The notes under the pieces were generated by a model, which did not search any database, had not been told where the DNA came from, and saw only the letters and a program-made list of their open reading frames with translations. A program made the position numbers and the translations under genes. A DNA stretch of 35,568 nt, taken from contig AYTS01000079.1 in the NCBI GenBank assembly GCA_002009475.1, positions 1-35,568 on the forward strand. The letters are read 5' to 3'. This document shows positions 1 to 8,082 of the stretch, piece by piece; positions within the stretch are counted from its first letter, which is position 1; each line of letters begins with the position of its first letter. Origin of the DNA: Candidatus Brocadia carolinensis. Lineage in GTDB: Bacteria > Planctomycetota > Brocadiia > Brocadiales > Brocadiaceae.

Positions 1-198
1 TCTGAAGCAATTTTGGAAAAACTATCGAGCATGCAAATGATTGATGTTCATTTACCGACAACGGATGGCCGTCATATTGTCATGAGCCGCTATACCCAGC
101 CGGAAAAGGATGTTTCACTCCTTTTGGCACAATTGGGATTGACGCTTCCTGAACAACCGCCGCCCAAGGTTTATGCATCGGGACAGGTCGGTCTGTAG
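1..198 (+). CDS. 3' end of an IS1634-like transposase (partial)
   Basis: The reading frame is open from the left edge of the window (Ser-Glu-Ala-Ile-Leu-Glu-Lys...) and stops at TAG 196-198, so this is only the last 65 residues of a longer protein. The tail HLPTTDGRHIVMSRYTQPE followed by LLLAQLGLTLPEQPPPKV is typical of the C-terminus of IS1634/IS4-type DDE transposases, which usually end with a hydrophobic segment and a PxQPPPxI/V motif. The catalytic residues would lie outside the window, so activity cannot be judged. A hairpin overlapping the stop codon could terminate its transcript. The family call rests on the tail only. Confidence 0.65.
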   Translation, partial: SEAILEKLSSMQMIDVHLPTTDGRHIVMSRYTQPEKDVSLLLAQLGLTLPEQPPPKVYASGQVGL

Positions 199-211
199 TG
201 CCGACCTTTTT
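186..211 (+). terminator. Rho-independent terminator after the transposase
   Basis: GGTCGG (186-191) pairs with CCGACC (201-206) across a 9-nt loop and is followed by TTTTT (207-211). The stem overlaps the transposase stop codon, a common arrangement in insertion sequences. Confidence 0.6.
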
Positions 212-707
212 ACATGACCCCTTGAATTTACTGGCTTAGCGGGTTGGCTACCCCTCGAATTGCGAAGGTCGGGCTAAGTCTGTGCCACCCTGTAATCCGC
301 ACAAATATGGTGAAATATCCTATGCAATCAAGTTGCTGTAAACGGACAGGAAATATTTCCCGTTATCTTGTATTTTGAGACATTCTCAGTAAAATTATCA
401 TAGCAATTTTAGAGATTGGTTACAGACAGCAGGCAGTTACATGCCTGTTATTGTCTTTGATCCCTGGGAGTTTTCAACGAGGTAGATTTGCTGAACGGGA
501 TACATCTTAAGTGGTAAGGTGTTTGTATTCACCCACCCCTTTATCCCCTCCCAAGAGGGGACTCACAAAATCCCGTCCTGGGATGGGACTGATAAAATCC
601 CCTCCTGGAGGGGCGCGGGGTGGGTAACGCGCTCTTGTATCTTAAGAAAGGCCGTTAAGTTTTGGAAAAATAAGACCAATGTAATAGAGTCGTTTGGACA
701 TTATGTC
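212..707. other. Intergenic region between the IS remnant and uup
   Basis: About 500 bases without a convincing gene. The first part probably contains the right end of the insertion sequence, but its terminal inverted repeat cannot be recognised because the left end is outside the window. Bases 531-625 are a GC-rich repeat (listed separately). Nothing else is recognisable. Confidence 0.5.
531..625. repeat. GC-rich intergenic repeat with nested CCCCTCC...GGAGGGG dyads
   Basis: Three short dyads follow each other: CCCCTCCCAAGAGGGG, then a TCCTGGGATGGGA block, then CCCCTCCTGGAGGGG, separated by ACTnAnAAAATCCC spacers and ending in GGGTGGGTAAC. The same style of sequence occurs at 6092-6160 and 21953-22023, always between genes. 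It is open in the frame of uup, so it could be mistaken for an N-terminal extension of that protein. Confidence 0.55.
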
Positions 708-713
708 AGGAGG
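708..713 (+). promoter_or_regulatory. Ribosome binding site that fixes the uup start
   Basis: AGGAGG lies 6 bases before GTG 720-722. No comparable site precedes the upstream in-frame start near 519, and the residues encoded upstream come from a repeat, so 720 is preferred. Confidence 0.75.
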
Positions 714-719
714 ATATGC

Positions 720-2534
720 GTGGCATTGATAAGTTTGCAGGACGTGACAATGGGCTTTGGAAGGCCTTTGTTGATTGAACACGCTAATTTGCAGATTGAA
801 CGTGGTGAAAGGGTGTGTCTCCTCGGTCGCAATGGCTCAGGCAAGTCTACCTTGCTCAAGCTGATAAACGGAGACCTGATACCCGATTCAGGTGAGATTG
901 TCCGGCAAAAAGGGCTGCACACCGCCTATCTTTCCCAGGAGATTCCGGGGGAATTGAGTGGCACCGTATTCGATATCGTATCTGCCGGGTCTGAGACGCC
1001 TGATCGTAGCAAGGCTGTGCAAGATATCGCTCAGGAGTCGAAAAAGCAGCATCAAATCAACAAAGTACTTTCACAGATGCAATTAGATGCCGATGCCGGA
1101 TTCAATACACTTTCCTCCGGTCTCAAACGCCGGGCGCTGCTTGCCAGGGGACTGGTATGTGATCCCGATATCCTGTTACTCGATGAGCCGACCAATCATT
1201 TAGACGTTGATTCTATCAACTGGCTGGAAGAATTTCTCCTGCGGTACGGAGGAACACTGCTCTTTGTTACTCACGACCGCACATTTCTCAAGAAACTGGC
1301 CAACCGCATTATTGAACTTGACCGGGGCAGGCTTTCAAGCTGGGCGTGTGATTATGAAACCTTTCTTGTGCGCAAACAGGCAGTCCTCGATGCAGAAGAG
1401 AGTCAGCAGTCTGTTTTTGATAAGAAACTGGCACAGGAAGAGATATGGATCCGCCAGGGCATTAAGGCCAGACGCACCAGAAATGAGGGAAGGGTGCGGG
1501 CGCTGGAAGATATGCGCAAGGCCAGGCAGGAACGGCGTCAGGTGATGGGCACGGTACGCATGCAGACCCAGGAGGCCGAACGCTCCGGTGCGCTCGTGAT
1601 AAAGGTTGAGGACGTTACCTACAGTTATGATACCAGGTCGGTTGTCAGCGGCTTTTCCGCAGCGATTATGAGGGGTGATAAGATTGGGATTATCGGCCCC
1701 AATGGCACGGGCAAGACCACGCTCCTGCGGCTTCTGCTGGGAGAATTGTCTCCACAACAGGGCAGTGTGCGACATGGTACCCGTCTCAACATCACCTATT
1801 TTGACCAACTTCGCGCTCAATTAAAGGAGGACAAATCTGTTTTCGATAACATAGGGGATGGGAACGACGTTATTGTCTTTAACGGCAAACCGCGGCATGT
1901 TATCAGCTATTTGCAGGATTTTCTGTTTTCCCCTGATCGTGTACGGGTGCCGGTAAATGCCCTTTCAGGTGGAGAGCGTAACCGCCTCCTCCTGGCACGG
2001 CTATTTGCAAGACCATCCAACGTCCTCGTGATGGATGAACCCACGAACGATCTGGACCTAGAAACCCTGGAGCTTTTGGAAGAATTGCTCTTAGACTATC
2101 AGGGCACACTTCTACTGGTCAGCCATGACCGAACCTTTCTTAATAATGTAGTGACCAGCACCTTTGTATTTGAGGGAAAAGGAAAAGTGAACGAGTATAT
2201 TGGCGGATATGATGATTGGCAACGCCAGAGCGAAGAGAAAAAGGAAGATGCTACGGAAAAATTTCCGGCAAAGACAGCACCGGTGCGCAGACCATGCGAA
2301 CGGCCCCGCAAGCTTTCCTTTAAGGAACAGCGTGAACTTGAAGCTTTGCCACAGCGTATTGAAGCCCTGGAAGCAGAGCAACAGCAACTGTATCAAACCA
2401 TGGGGGATCCCCTGTTTTTTCAAAAAGGGAAAGAGGAAATCACAAAGATTAATGACCGGGCTTCGTCCCTGGAAGGTGAATTGGCAGAAGCCTATCAACG
2501 ATGGGAGACTTTGGAGGGCTTACCGGATTCATAA
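720..2534 (+). CDS. uup: ABC-F family ATPase Uup
   Basis: A 604-residue soluble protein with two ABC ATPase domains and no membrane segments. Domain 1 has the Walker A motif GRNGSGKST near residue 36, a signature-like LSSGLKRRALLARGL and Walker B LLLDEPTNHLD. Domain 2 has GPNGTGKTTLL near residue 327, LSGGERNRLLLARL and VMDEPTNDLD. A charged helical linker joins them, and the C-terminal region KLSFKEQRELEALPQRI followed by a Glu/Gln-rich stretch is the coiled-coil DNA-binding tail that distinguishes Uup from other ABC-F proteins. ABC-F proteins act on ribosomes; Uup is also linked to suppression of transposon excision and to branched DNA intermediates. Start is GTG at 720 behind AGGAGG. It stands alone, with repeats on both sides. 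Confidence 0.9.
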   Translation: MALISLQDVTMGFGRPLLIEHANLQIERGERVCLLGRNGSGKSTLLKLINGDLIPDSGEIVRQKGLHTAYLSQEIPGELSGTVFDIVSAGSETPDRSKAVQDIAQESKKQHQINKVLSQMQLDADAGFNTLSSGLKRRALLARGLVCDPDILLLDEPTNHLDVDSINWLEEFLLRYGGTLLFVTHDRTFLKKLANRIIELDRGRLSSWACDYETFLVRKQAVLDAEESQQSVFDKKLAQEEIWIRQGIKARRTRNEGRVRALEDMRKARQERRQVMGTVRMQTQEAERSGALVIKVEDVTYSYDTRSVVSGFSAAIMRGDKIGIIGPNGTGKTTLLRLLLGELSPQQGSVRHGTRLNITYFDQLRAQLKEDKSVFDNIGDGNDVIVFNGKPRHVISYLQDFLFSPDRVRVPVNALSGGERNRLLLARLFARPSNVLVMDEPTNDLDLETLELLEELLLDYQGTLLLVSHDRTFLNNVVTSTFVFEGKGKVNEYIGGYDDWQRQSEEKKEDATEKFPAKTAPVRRPCERPRKLSFKEQRELEALPQRIEALEAEQQQLYQTMGDPLFFQKGKEEITKINDRASSLEGELAEAYQRWETLEGLPDS

Positions 2535-3110
2535 CTTTTTGATATTGCAAAGTGTCGACTCATTTGTATAATCTGAATATTGTTACCATTCTTTTAACGG
2601 CGTACTTTATATGGGCATCTTTTTAGGAGTTTAACCTATGATCTGGAAGAACTGCACATCATTTACATACGGGTGAGTGCACTTACTGAAGTGGCGGCGC
2701 CATTTCCAGGTTGAGTGGATGAGGTATAGACTCTTAAAGGATTGCCGGTAGTACATCCCCGAAAAAACGCAAGGGTCTCTTCTCTCTTGCAAGGTATTTG
2801 CATCCATTCCATAAGAAATTCTAGCCTTCATTCATCTCAGTTCCATCTTACCAGGAAAAGGTACCATCCCTTCGTCCAATAGTTAATTGGACAACCTCTT
2901 TATTCGGACACAGATTCACGCAGATATTTTTTGCAGCTAAAGGGAAAAAAGACGTTCACCCTTGCTGCTATTTCTCTGTGAATTCAGTGTTCTCTGTGGC
3001 TAGTTTAAGGTTTGAGCATTTCAAAATTGAGATTCTTCGGTCGTTTCACTCCCTCGGAATGATGAAATAATGCGAAATTGTCATTCTGAGCGGAGCGAAG
3101 AACCTGATGA
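2535..3110. other. Intergenic region with no gene
   Basis: No coding frame here has family-like content or a ribosome binding site. Bases about 2905-3010 resemble the decayed 'ttctctgtgaattcagtgttctctgtggc' style of dispersed repeat, and a related 'accgcgaagacgcaaagg' piece follows purQ at about 7170. Bases 3078-3105 carry TCATTCTGAGCGGAGCGAAG, a common dispersed intergenic sequence; a related form appears near 34540. Confidence 0.4.
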
Positions 3111-3290
3111 AACGTTAAGGGATTTCAATCACCCCCCATAATCCCCCCGTAAACTGGGGGAAACAGGAGGAGGGAATCGCCGAAGGTCTAATTAATGTAC
3201 GGGAATTTCAAGCGAAAATTCCACCCCCTTAATCCCCCGCCAGCGGGGGACAAACAACTATCCCCCGATGGCGGGGGTGAGGGATGTGGA
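3111..3290. repeat. Composite C-tract/G-tract repeat, two adjacent copies
   Basis: Copy 1 (3111-3193) reads AACGTTAAGGGATTTCAATC, then CCCCCCATAATCCCCCC, a GTAAACTGGGGG arm and a purine-rich tail with TCGCCGAAGGTCTAATTAA. Copy 2 (3194-3290) is a variant with CCCCCGCCAGCGGGGG and CCCCCGATGGCGGGGG dyads. Further copies lie at 7380-7541, 22253-22354, 28394-28568 and 34819-34907. This copy ends about 55 bases before fdhA. Confidence 0.75.
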
Positions 3291-3333
3291 CTTCAGTCGG
3301 GAAAATTTGTATTTAAACGGACTTATTTAATAT

Positions 3334-3338
3334 GGAGG
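3334..3338 (+). promoter_or_regulatory. Ribosome binding site that fixes the fdhA start
   Basis: GGAGG is 8 bases before ATG 3347 but overlaps the earlier in-frame ATG at 3332, which therefore cannot use it. The mature start is taken as 3347. Confidence 0.7.
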
Positions 3339-3346
3339 ATGTAATC

Positions 3347-6034
3347 ATGGTATCTTTAGTAATCGATGGGAAAAAAGTGAAGGCAGAACCTGCTCAAACC
3401 ATTTTACAGGCAGCACAGAAAGTGGGGATTCATATTCCTACCCTCTGCCATGACCCGCGTCTGGATCCTTCCGGGGCATGCCGGATGTGCGTGGTAGAGG
3501 TAGAAGGTGCGCGATCCCTGGTTGCTTCCTGCGCAACCCCGGTCACCGAAGGCATGAAGGTCTCTACCCGGACTGAAGCAGTAACGCGCGCACGAAAACT
3601 CAACCTTGAACTTCTTTGGTCTCATCATCCCAATGATTGTCTGACATGCGATAAAGCAGGGGAGTGTCAGCTTCAAAAACTCATGTATGAATACGATGTA
3701 ACGACATCACGGTTTGTGGAACAAAATCCACCCCCTAAACCTGACACTTCGAATCCCGGCATCTATCGGGATATGAACAAATGTATTCTCTGTGGAAAGT
3801 GCGTCAGGATTTGTGACGAGATTCAAAACCAGCACATATGGGCATTTTCAAACCGCGGGATGCAGACCTCAATCGCAACGGCCTTTGAAAAGCCCTTAAA
3901 AGACGCCGATTGTGTGTTTTGCGGACATTGTATTTCCGTGTGTCCGGTGGGCGCACTGATGGACAAACCTGCCGCAAAAAAGGGACGATCATGGGAAACC
4001 AGGAAGGTAAGGACGGTCTGTTGTTATTGCGGGGTGGGTTGTAGCCTTATGCTTCATGTAAAAGGGGGTGAAGTTCTGAAAGTGACGGCCGATACCCATG
4101 ACGCCCCCAATTATGGCAGTCTCTGTGTAAAAGGGCGATACGGGTTTGAGTTTTACAAGAGCCCCGACCGTTTAAAATCTCCATTGGTTCGCGATAGCAT
4201 TGACCAGCCATTTCGGGAAGCAGGCTGGGATGAGGCCATTAACCTTGTCGCCAGGAAACTTTTGGAGATTAAGAAGAACTATGGTCCGGATGCGTTCGGA
4301 TGCCTGAGTTCTTCAAGGGGCACAAACGAAGAAAATTATCTGGCTCAAAAATTTGCCCGTGCCGTGATGGGAACCAACAACATGGATAACTGCGCACGGG
4401 TTTGCCATGCCCCATCAGTAACAGGACTCCGGGCTGCCCTGGGAAGCGGCGCTGCCACGAATTCTCTGGCTGATATTGAGGGTGCAGAAGTCCTCATCGT
4501 CAGCGGTTCCAATACCACCGAGGCCCATCCCGTCGCTGCCTTAAAGATCAAAAAGGCGGTGCGGCAGAAGGGAGCAAAACTTATCGTAATCGACCCACGG
4601 GAAATTGAACTCGTCCAGTACGCAACCGTATGGCTCCGCTTAAAACCGGGTACGAACGTTGCGCTTATCAATGGTCTGTTGCACGTTATTTTAAAAGAAG
4701 GTTTGGAAAACAGGGAATTTATCCAGCAACGAACCGAGAATATCGACATGTTGCAACAGGTAGTAGCCCAGTACACACCGGAAAAGACAGAGGAAATTAC
4801 CGGAGTTCCAAAAGAGGACATTATCAGGGCTGCCAGAATTTATGCAGGGACACAGAAGGGCATGATTGTTTACGGATTGGGAATGACCGAGCACAAGGCG
4901 GGATCTCATGGCGTTATGTCTCTGGCTAATCTGGCGTTAATTACGGGCAACGTGGGCAGGCCCAATACCGGGATCAATCCGCTCCGGGGGCAGAACAACG
5001 TCCAGGGCTCATGCGACATGGGGGCATTGCCGGACGTCTATACCTGTTATCAAAAGGTCGATGACCCTGTTACCAACAAAAAATTTTCTGAGGCATGGGG
5101 TTGCCAGCTTCCTGCGAAACCCGGACTGAAGGAACCTCAGATGTACCGGGAAGCCCTGGCAGGCAAACTCAAAGCGATGTATATCATTGGATATGATCCG
5201 GCTACTACACAGGCCAATATCAGTCATGTACGGTCGGCCATGGAAAAACTGGATCTCCTCGTCGTGCAGGAGCTTTTTATGACAGAAACGGCCAAACTAG
5301 CCCACGTGGTGCTCCCCGCTGGTTGCTTCTTTGAGAAGGACGGCACCTTTACCAACGCAGAAAGAAGGGTCAGGAGGCTTAATCAGGCTATTCCTCTGCC
5401 GAAAGGAACAAAACACGATTGGGAGATTATTTGCCTGATTGCCAGCGCCATGGGATATCCTCTGCAGTATAACCATCCCGGTGAAATTATGGATGAACTT
5501 GCCCGCCTTACGCCGGAGTTTGCAGGGATCGATTTTAAGAGACTCGAAGGGGACGGCCTGGTATGGCCTGTGTGGGATAAGAAACATCCCGGCACGCCCA
5601 TTTTACACAAAGATACCTTCACGAGGGGAAAGGGCAGGTTTAACGATCTTCTCTACACTCCATCGGAGGAATTGCCTGACAATGACTATCCTTTGTATCT
5701 AACCACTGGTCGCCGTCTTTACCATTATAACAATGGTTCGATGTCGCTTCGAAACCCGGAAATTTATGCGATCAGCTCGGAGGAATTTGTGGAAATCCAT
5801 CCCGATGAGGCTGAAAGATTGGGGATAAAAACAGGGGATGCTGTGAGGGTGCAATCAAGACGCGGTTCGTTGGAAGTGAAGGCACATGTCACAACAAAAT
5901 CCCGGCCCGGAAGCGTATTCCTGTCTTTCCACTTTCCGGAGACCCCGACAAACGTCCTGACGGGTCCCGGGGAAGACTTATTGGCGCTTACTCCGGAATA
6001 TAAGGTGTGTGCGGTAAAGATTGAGAAGAGGTAA
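3347..6034 (+). CDS. fdhA: NAD-dependent formate dehydrogenase, molybdopterin (alpha) subunit
   Basis: An 895-residue cytoplasmic-type enzyme subunit that would oxidise formate to CO2 at a molybdenum or tungsten bis-pterin cofactor. Domains in order: a [2Fe-2S] ferredoxin domain (CHDPRLDPSGACRMC and a later Cys), a His-Cys3 [4Fe-4S] site (HPNDCLTCDKAGEC), two ferredoxin clusters (CILCGKCVRIC and CVFCGHCISVCP), the catalytic-domain [4Fe-4S] site (CCYCGVGC), and a C-terminal dinucleotide-binding domain from about residue 780. The active-site motif ARVCHAPSV has Cys at about residue 353, encoded by TGC, so this is a cysteine rather than a selenocysteine enzyme. There is no Tat signal. The multi-cluster N-terminus is typical of FdsA-type subunits that pair with NuoE- and NuoF-like partners, both found downstream at 7567 and 8083. 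NuoG-like proteins are the nearest alternative, but the Cys-His motif favours formate dehydrogenase. Confidence 0.88.
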   Translation: MVSLVIDGKKVKAEPAQTILQAAQKVGIHIPTLCHDPRLDPSGACRMCVVEVEGARSLVASCATPVTEGMKVSTRTEAVTRARKLNLELLWSHHPNDCLTCDKAGECQLQKLMYEYDVTTSRFVEQNPPPKPDTSNPGIYRDMNKCILCGKCVRICDEIQNQHIWAFSNRGMQTSIATAFEKPLKDADCVFCGHCISVCPVGALMDKPAAKKGRSWETRKVRTVCCYCGVGCSLMLHVKGGEVLKVTADTHDAPNYGSLCVKGRYGFEFYKSPDRLKSPLVRDSIDQPFREAGWDEAINLVARKLLEIKKNYGPDAFGCLSSSRGTNEENYLAQKFARAVMGTNNMDNCARVCHAPSVTGLRAALGSGAATNSLADIEGAEVLIVSGSNTTEAHPVAALKIKKAVRQKGAKLIVIDPREIELVQYATVWLRLKPGTNVALINGLLHVILKEGLENREFIQQRTENIDMLQQVVAQYTPEKTEEITGVPKEDIIRAARIYAGTQKGMIVYGLGMTEHKAGSHGVMSLANLALITGNVGRPNTGINPLRGQNNVQGSCDMGALPDVYTCYQKVDDPVTNKKFSEAWGCQLPAKPGLKEPQMYREALAGKLKAMYIIGYDPATTQANISHVRSAMEKLDLLVVQELFMTETAKLAHVVLPAGCFFEKDGTFTNAERRVRRLNQAIPLPKGTKHDWEIICLIASAMGYPLQYNHPGEIMDELARLTPEFAGIDFKRLEGDGLVWPVWDKKHPGTPILHKDTFTRGKGRFNDLLYTPSEELPDNDYPLYLTTGRRLYHYNNGSMSLRNPEIYAISSEEFVEIHPDEAERLGIKTGDAVRVQSRRGSLEVKAHVTTKSRPGSVFLSFHFPETPTNVLTGPGEDLLALTPEYKVCAVKIEKR

Positions 6035-6377
6035 CTTCATGCATCGGAATTTTTGATTGTGCGGGGCTTGTGGGTATATCAAATTCTTAACACATCCCTA
6101 ACTCTCCCGAGAGGGGAATCAAAAAGTCCCCTACTGGGAGGGGAGCCAGGGCTGGGTATCGTGGAAAATGGACTTCGCCGTGAGCTCAGTTGAACAATTC
6201 GATGCAAAAGACGACTGATTAATTCACCCTACTCACTTGCTATAAAAAATGAATACTTTCTTGTTGTCTTTTTACTAAAAATGGGTATCCTGTACTAATT
6301 CAGAATACCACATTTTATACATTGCTAAATGCAGGGATAATTTCTAAAACGGTTAGTAGATCAGACAAGAAAACAGC
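6035..6377. other. Intergenic region between fdhA and purQ
   Basis: Contains a GC-rich repeat at 6092-6160 (CTCCCGAGAGGGGA, then CCCCTACTGGGAGGGG), the same type as at 531-625. AT-rich sequence from about 6235 to 6377 probably holds the purQ promoter, but no convincing -35/-10 pair was found. No gene is seen. Confidence 0.4.
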
Positions 6378-7163
6378 ATGTTAACGCCAAAGGTTTTAAT
6401 CCTCAGAACGGCAGGAACGAATTGCGATTATGAGACCCGGTACGCTTTTGAAAAGGCAGGGGCAAAGGTGGATGTTGTGCACATGAATACCTTACTTGCT
6501 AACAAAAAGCTGCTGGGTGATTATCAGATATTAACCCTGCCCGGCGGATTTACGTACGGTGACGACATTTCTGCCGGGAAAATACTGGCAAATCAGATAC
6601 GATACCAACTGGGAGAGGACTTGAAGACCTTCGTGAACGAAAAGAAACTCATCCTGGGAATTTGTAACGGGTTTCAAACGCTGACAAAGGCCGGATTCCT
6701 GCCATCTTTTCATATGCATGGACAGGAGGCCACGTTGACCTTTAATGATTCAAACAAGTTCGAAGCCCGGTGGGTTTACCTGAAGGTCTGTTCAAGTAAA
6801 TCTGCCTTTATTAAAGATTCAGATGTAGCAATACTCTATTTACCGGTAGCGCATGGAGAAGGAAAGTATATAGCCAGGAATGAACCGGTCATGAATACCA
6901 TTCTGACGAATCATCAGGTAATCTTTCAATATGTAAACGACCGTGGCGAAGAAGCCGGTTATCCGTGGAATCCTGCGGGCTCCATTCAGAATATAGCTGG
7001 TGTCTGCGACCCAACCGGCCAGGTCCTTGGCATGATGCCCCACCCGGAACGGCATGTAGAGCCGACTCAGCATCCGCGCTGGACCCGCAGTGGATTGAAG
7101 GAGTGGGGGGACGGCTTTTTGATTTTTAGGAATGCCGTTCAATACGTTAAAAATAATTTATAA
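6378..7163 (+). CDS. purQ: Phosphoribosylformylglycinamidine synthase subunit PurQ (glutaminase)
   Basis: A 261-residue class I glutamine amidotransferase. It hydrolyses glutamine and supplies ammonia to PurL for the fourth step of purine synthesis (FGAR to FGAM). Visible motifs are the PurQ-type oxyanion region LPGGFTYGDDISAGK (about residues 55-69), the nucleophile elbow GICNGFQTL (Cys near residue 95) and the C-terminal catalytic His-x-Glu in GMMPHPERHVEP (about 216-227). ATG 6378 gives an N-terminus MLTPKVLILRTAGTNCD that fits the family; the ribosome binding site is weak. It has no functional link to the formate dehydrogenase genes on either side, and repeats on both sides suggest the gene was brought in by rearrangement or that the fdh genes were split. 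Confidence 0.92.
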   Translation: MLTPKVLILRTAGTNCDYETRYAFEKAGAKVDVVHMNTLLANKKLLGDYQILTLPGGFTYGDDISAGKILANQIRYQLGEDLKTFVNEKKLILGICNGFQTLTKAGFLPSFHMHGQEATLTFNDSNKFEARWVYLKVCSSKSAFIKDSDVAILYLPVAHGEGKYIARNEPVMNTILTNHQVIFQYVNDRGEEAGYPWNPAGSIQNIAGVCDPTGQVLGMMPHPERHVEPTQHPRWTRSGLKEWGDGFLIFRNAVQYVKNNL

Positions 7164-7379
7164 TATCACCGCGAAGACGCAAAGGACGAAACAACTTTAA
7201 CTAGGCTTTCGGCAACATATTTAAAAAGAACATCGAACCGCAGAACAAGAAATATCGAATAGTGAAGTAAAAATACTTCATCATTTAACATTCCTTGTTC
7301 GATATTCGATATTTGGCGTACTGCTTTTCAATGGAGAACGAAGAATCTCTTCGCTTTGCAACAACTTTGAAATTCCTGT
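7164..7379. other. Intergenic region after purQ
   Basis: No gene. It begins with a decayed dispersed repeat (CACCGCGAAGACGCAAAGG) and includes a short dyad AATATCGAATAGTGAAG...CTTGTTCGATATTCGATATT around 7250-7315. No terminator with a U-tract is evident. Confidence 0.35.
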
Positions 7380-7541
7380 ACATTTAACTAGGACTTCGAC
7401 AACTTTCCCCCCGTTTACGGGGGGGATTATGGGGGGTGATTGAACTCCTGAACCTTTAAATTAGGTCTTCGGCTACCCCCGCTGTCCTCCCCCGTAAATG
7501 GGGGGACTTTAAGGAGTGATTGAACTCCCGATACATTAAAT
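7380..7541. repeat. Composite C-tract/G-tract repeat, two copies, opposite orientation
   Basis: Two copies (7380-7460 and 7461-7541) read TTTAACTAGGACTTCGACAA or TTAAATTAGGTCTTCGGCTA, then a C-run, GTTTACGGGGGG or GTAAATGGGGGG, and GTGATTGAACTCC. This is the reverse complement of the copies at 3111 and 28394. The array ends 25 bases before the NuoE-like gene and probably contains none of its coding sequence. Confidence 0.75.
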
Positions 7542-7566
7542 CAATACCATTTGGAGACAAGACATT

Positions 7567-8062
7567 ATGCATAAAACGGTTACCTCAAATAAAGAGCTTA
7601 CACCGGCAGTCGATTTAGCCAAATGCAGAACCATCCTTGCAAAACATCCTGGCGCAACCTCCGCAGACCTTATTCCCATCCTGCAGCAGATGCAGGATGC
7701 GTATGGTTATCTGCCCCAAAATGCCTTGGAAGAAATAACGGCCAGCACACGCATTCCCCTGAGCAAAATTTACGGTGTGATTACCTTCTATTCACAATTT
7801 TCCCTCGAGCCGAGAGGCAAGCATACGATCAAGGTCTGTGTCGGTACTGCCTGTCACATTAAAGGTGCGCCGGACATAAAGAAAAAAAATTACCGAAGCA
7901 CTCCATATTCACGAGGGGGAGACGACAAAAGATTATAAATTCACGTATGAACCCGTAGCCTGTCTGGGTACCTGTTTTCTGGCTCCGGTCATGATGATTA
8001 ATGAGCGATACTATGGAAAGCTAACGACGGAAAAAACTGAACAAATTCTGACAAGTTATTAA
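7567..8062 (+). pseudogene. NuoE-like [2Fe-2S] subunit of formate dehydrogenase, one-base frameshift
   Basis: A thioredoxin-like [2Fe-2S] subunit that relays electrons between the NuoF-like flavoprotein and FdhA. The first frame (from ATG 7567) encodes the helical N-terminal domain and the first cysteine pair, CVGTAC. It then runs into a run of eight A at 7882-7889 and stops at 7938. Removing one A continues the protein as DIKKKITEALHIHEGETT and gives the second pair, CLGTC, then LAPVMMINERYYG, ending at TAA 8060-8062. The joined protein is 164 residues, normal for NuoE/FdsG/HndA, and has all four cluster cysteines; neither frame alone does. The NuoF-like gene starts 20 bases later. The break may be a sequencing error, real decay or slippage at the A-run. 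Confidence 0.85.
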
Positions 8063-8082
8063 CCCGTAAAGGAGCATGTACC

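Noticed and set aside
519..719. An N-terminal extension of 67 residues on Uup from an upstream ATG
   Set aside because: The extra residues come from a GC-rich repeat, lack a ribosome binding site and are not part of the family. AGGAGG before GTG 720 gives the expected N-terminus.
2631..2831. Minus-strand gene of 66 residues after uup
   Set aside because: No start signal, no family resemblance and no operon context.
3332..3346. Earlier ATG for fdhA
   Set aside because: The GGAGG ribosome binding site lies within those codons, so ATG 3347 is the better start.
4400..4405. Selenocysteine in formate dehydrogenase
   Set aside because: The active-site codon is TGC (Cys), not TGA; no selenocysteine insertion element is needed.
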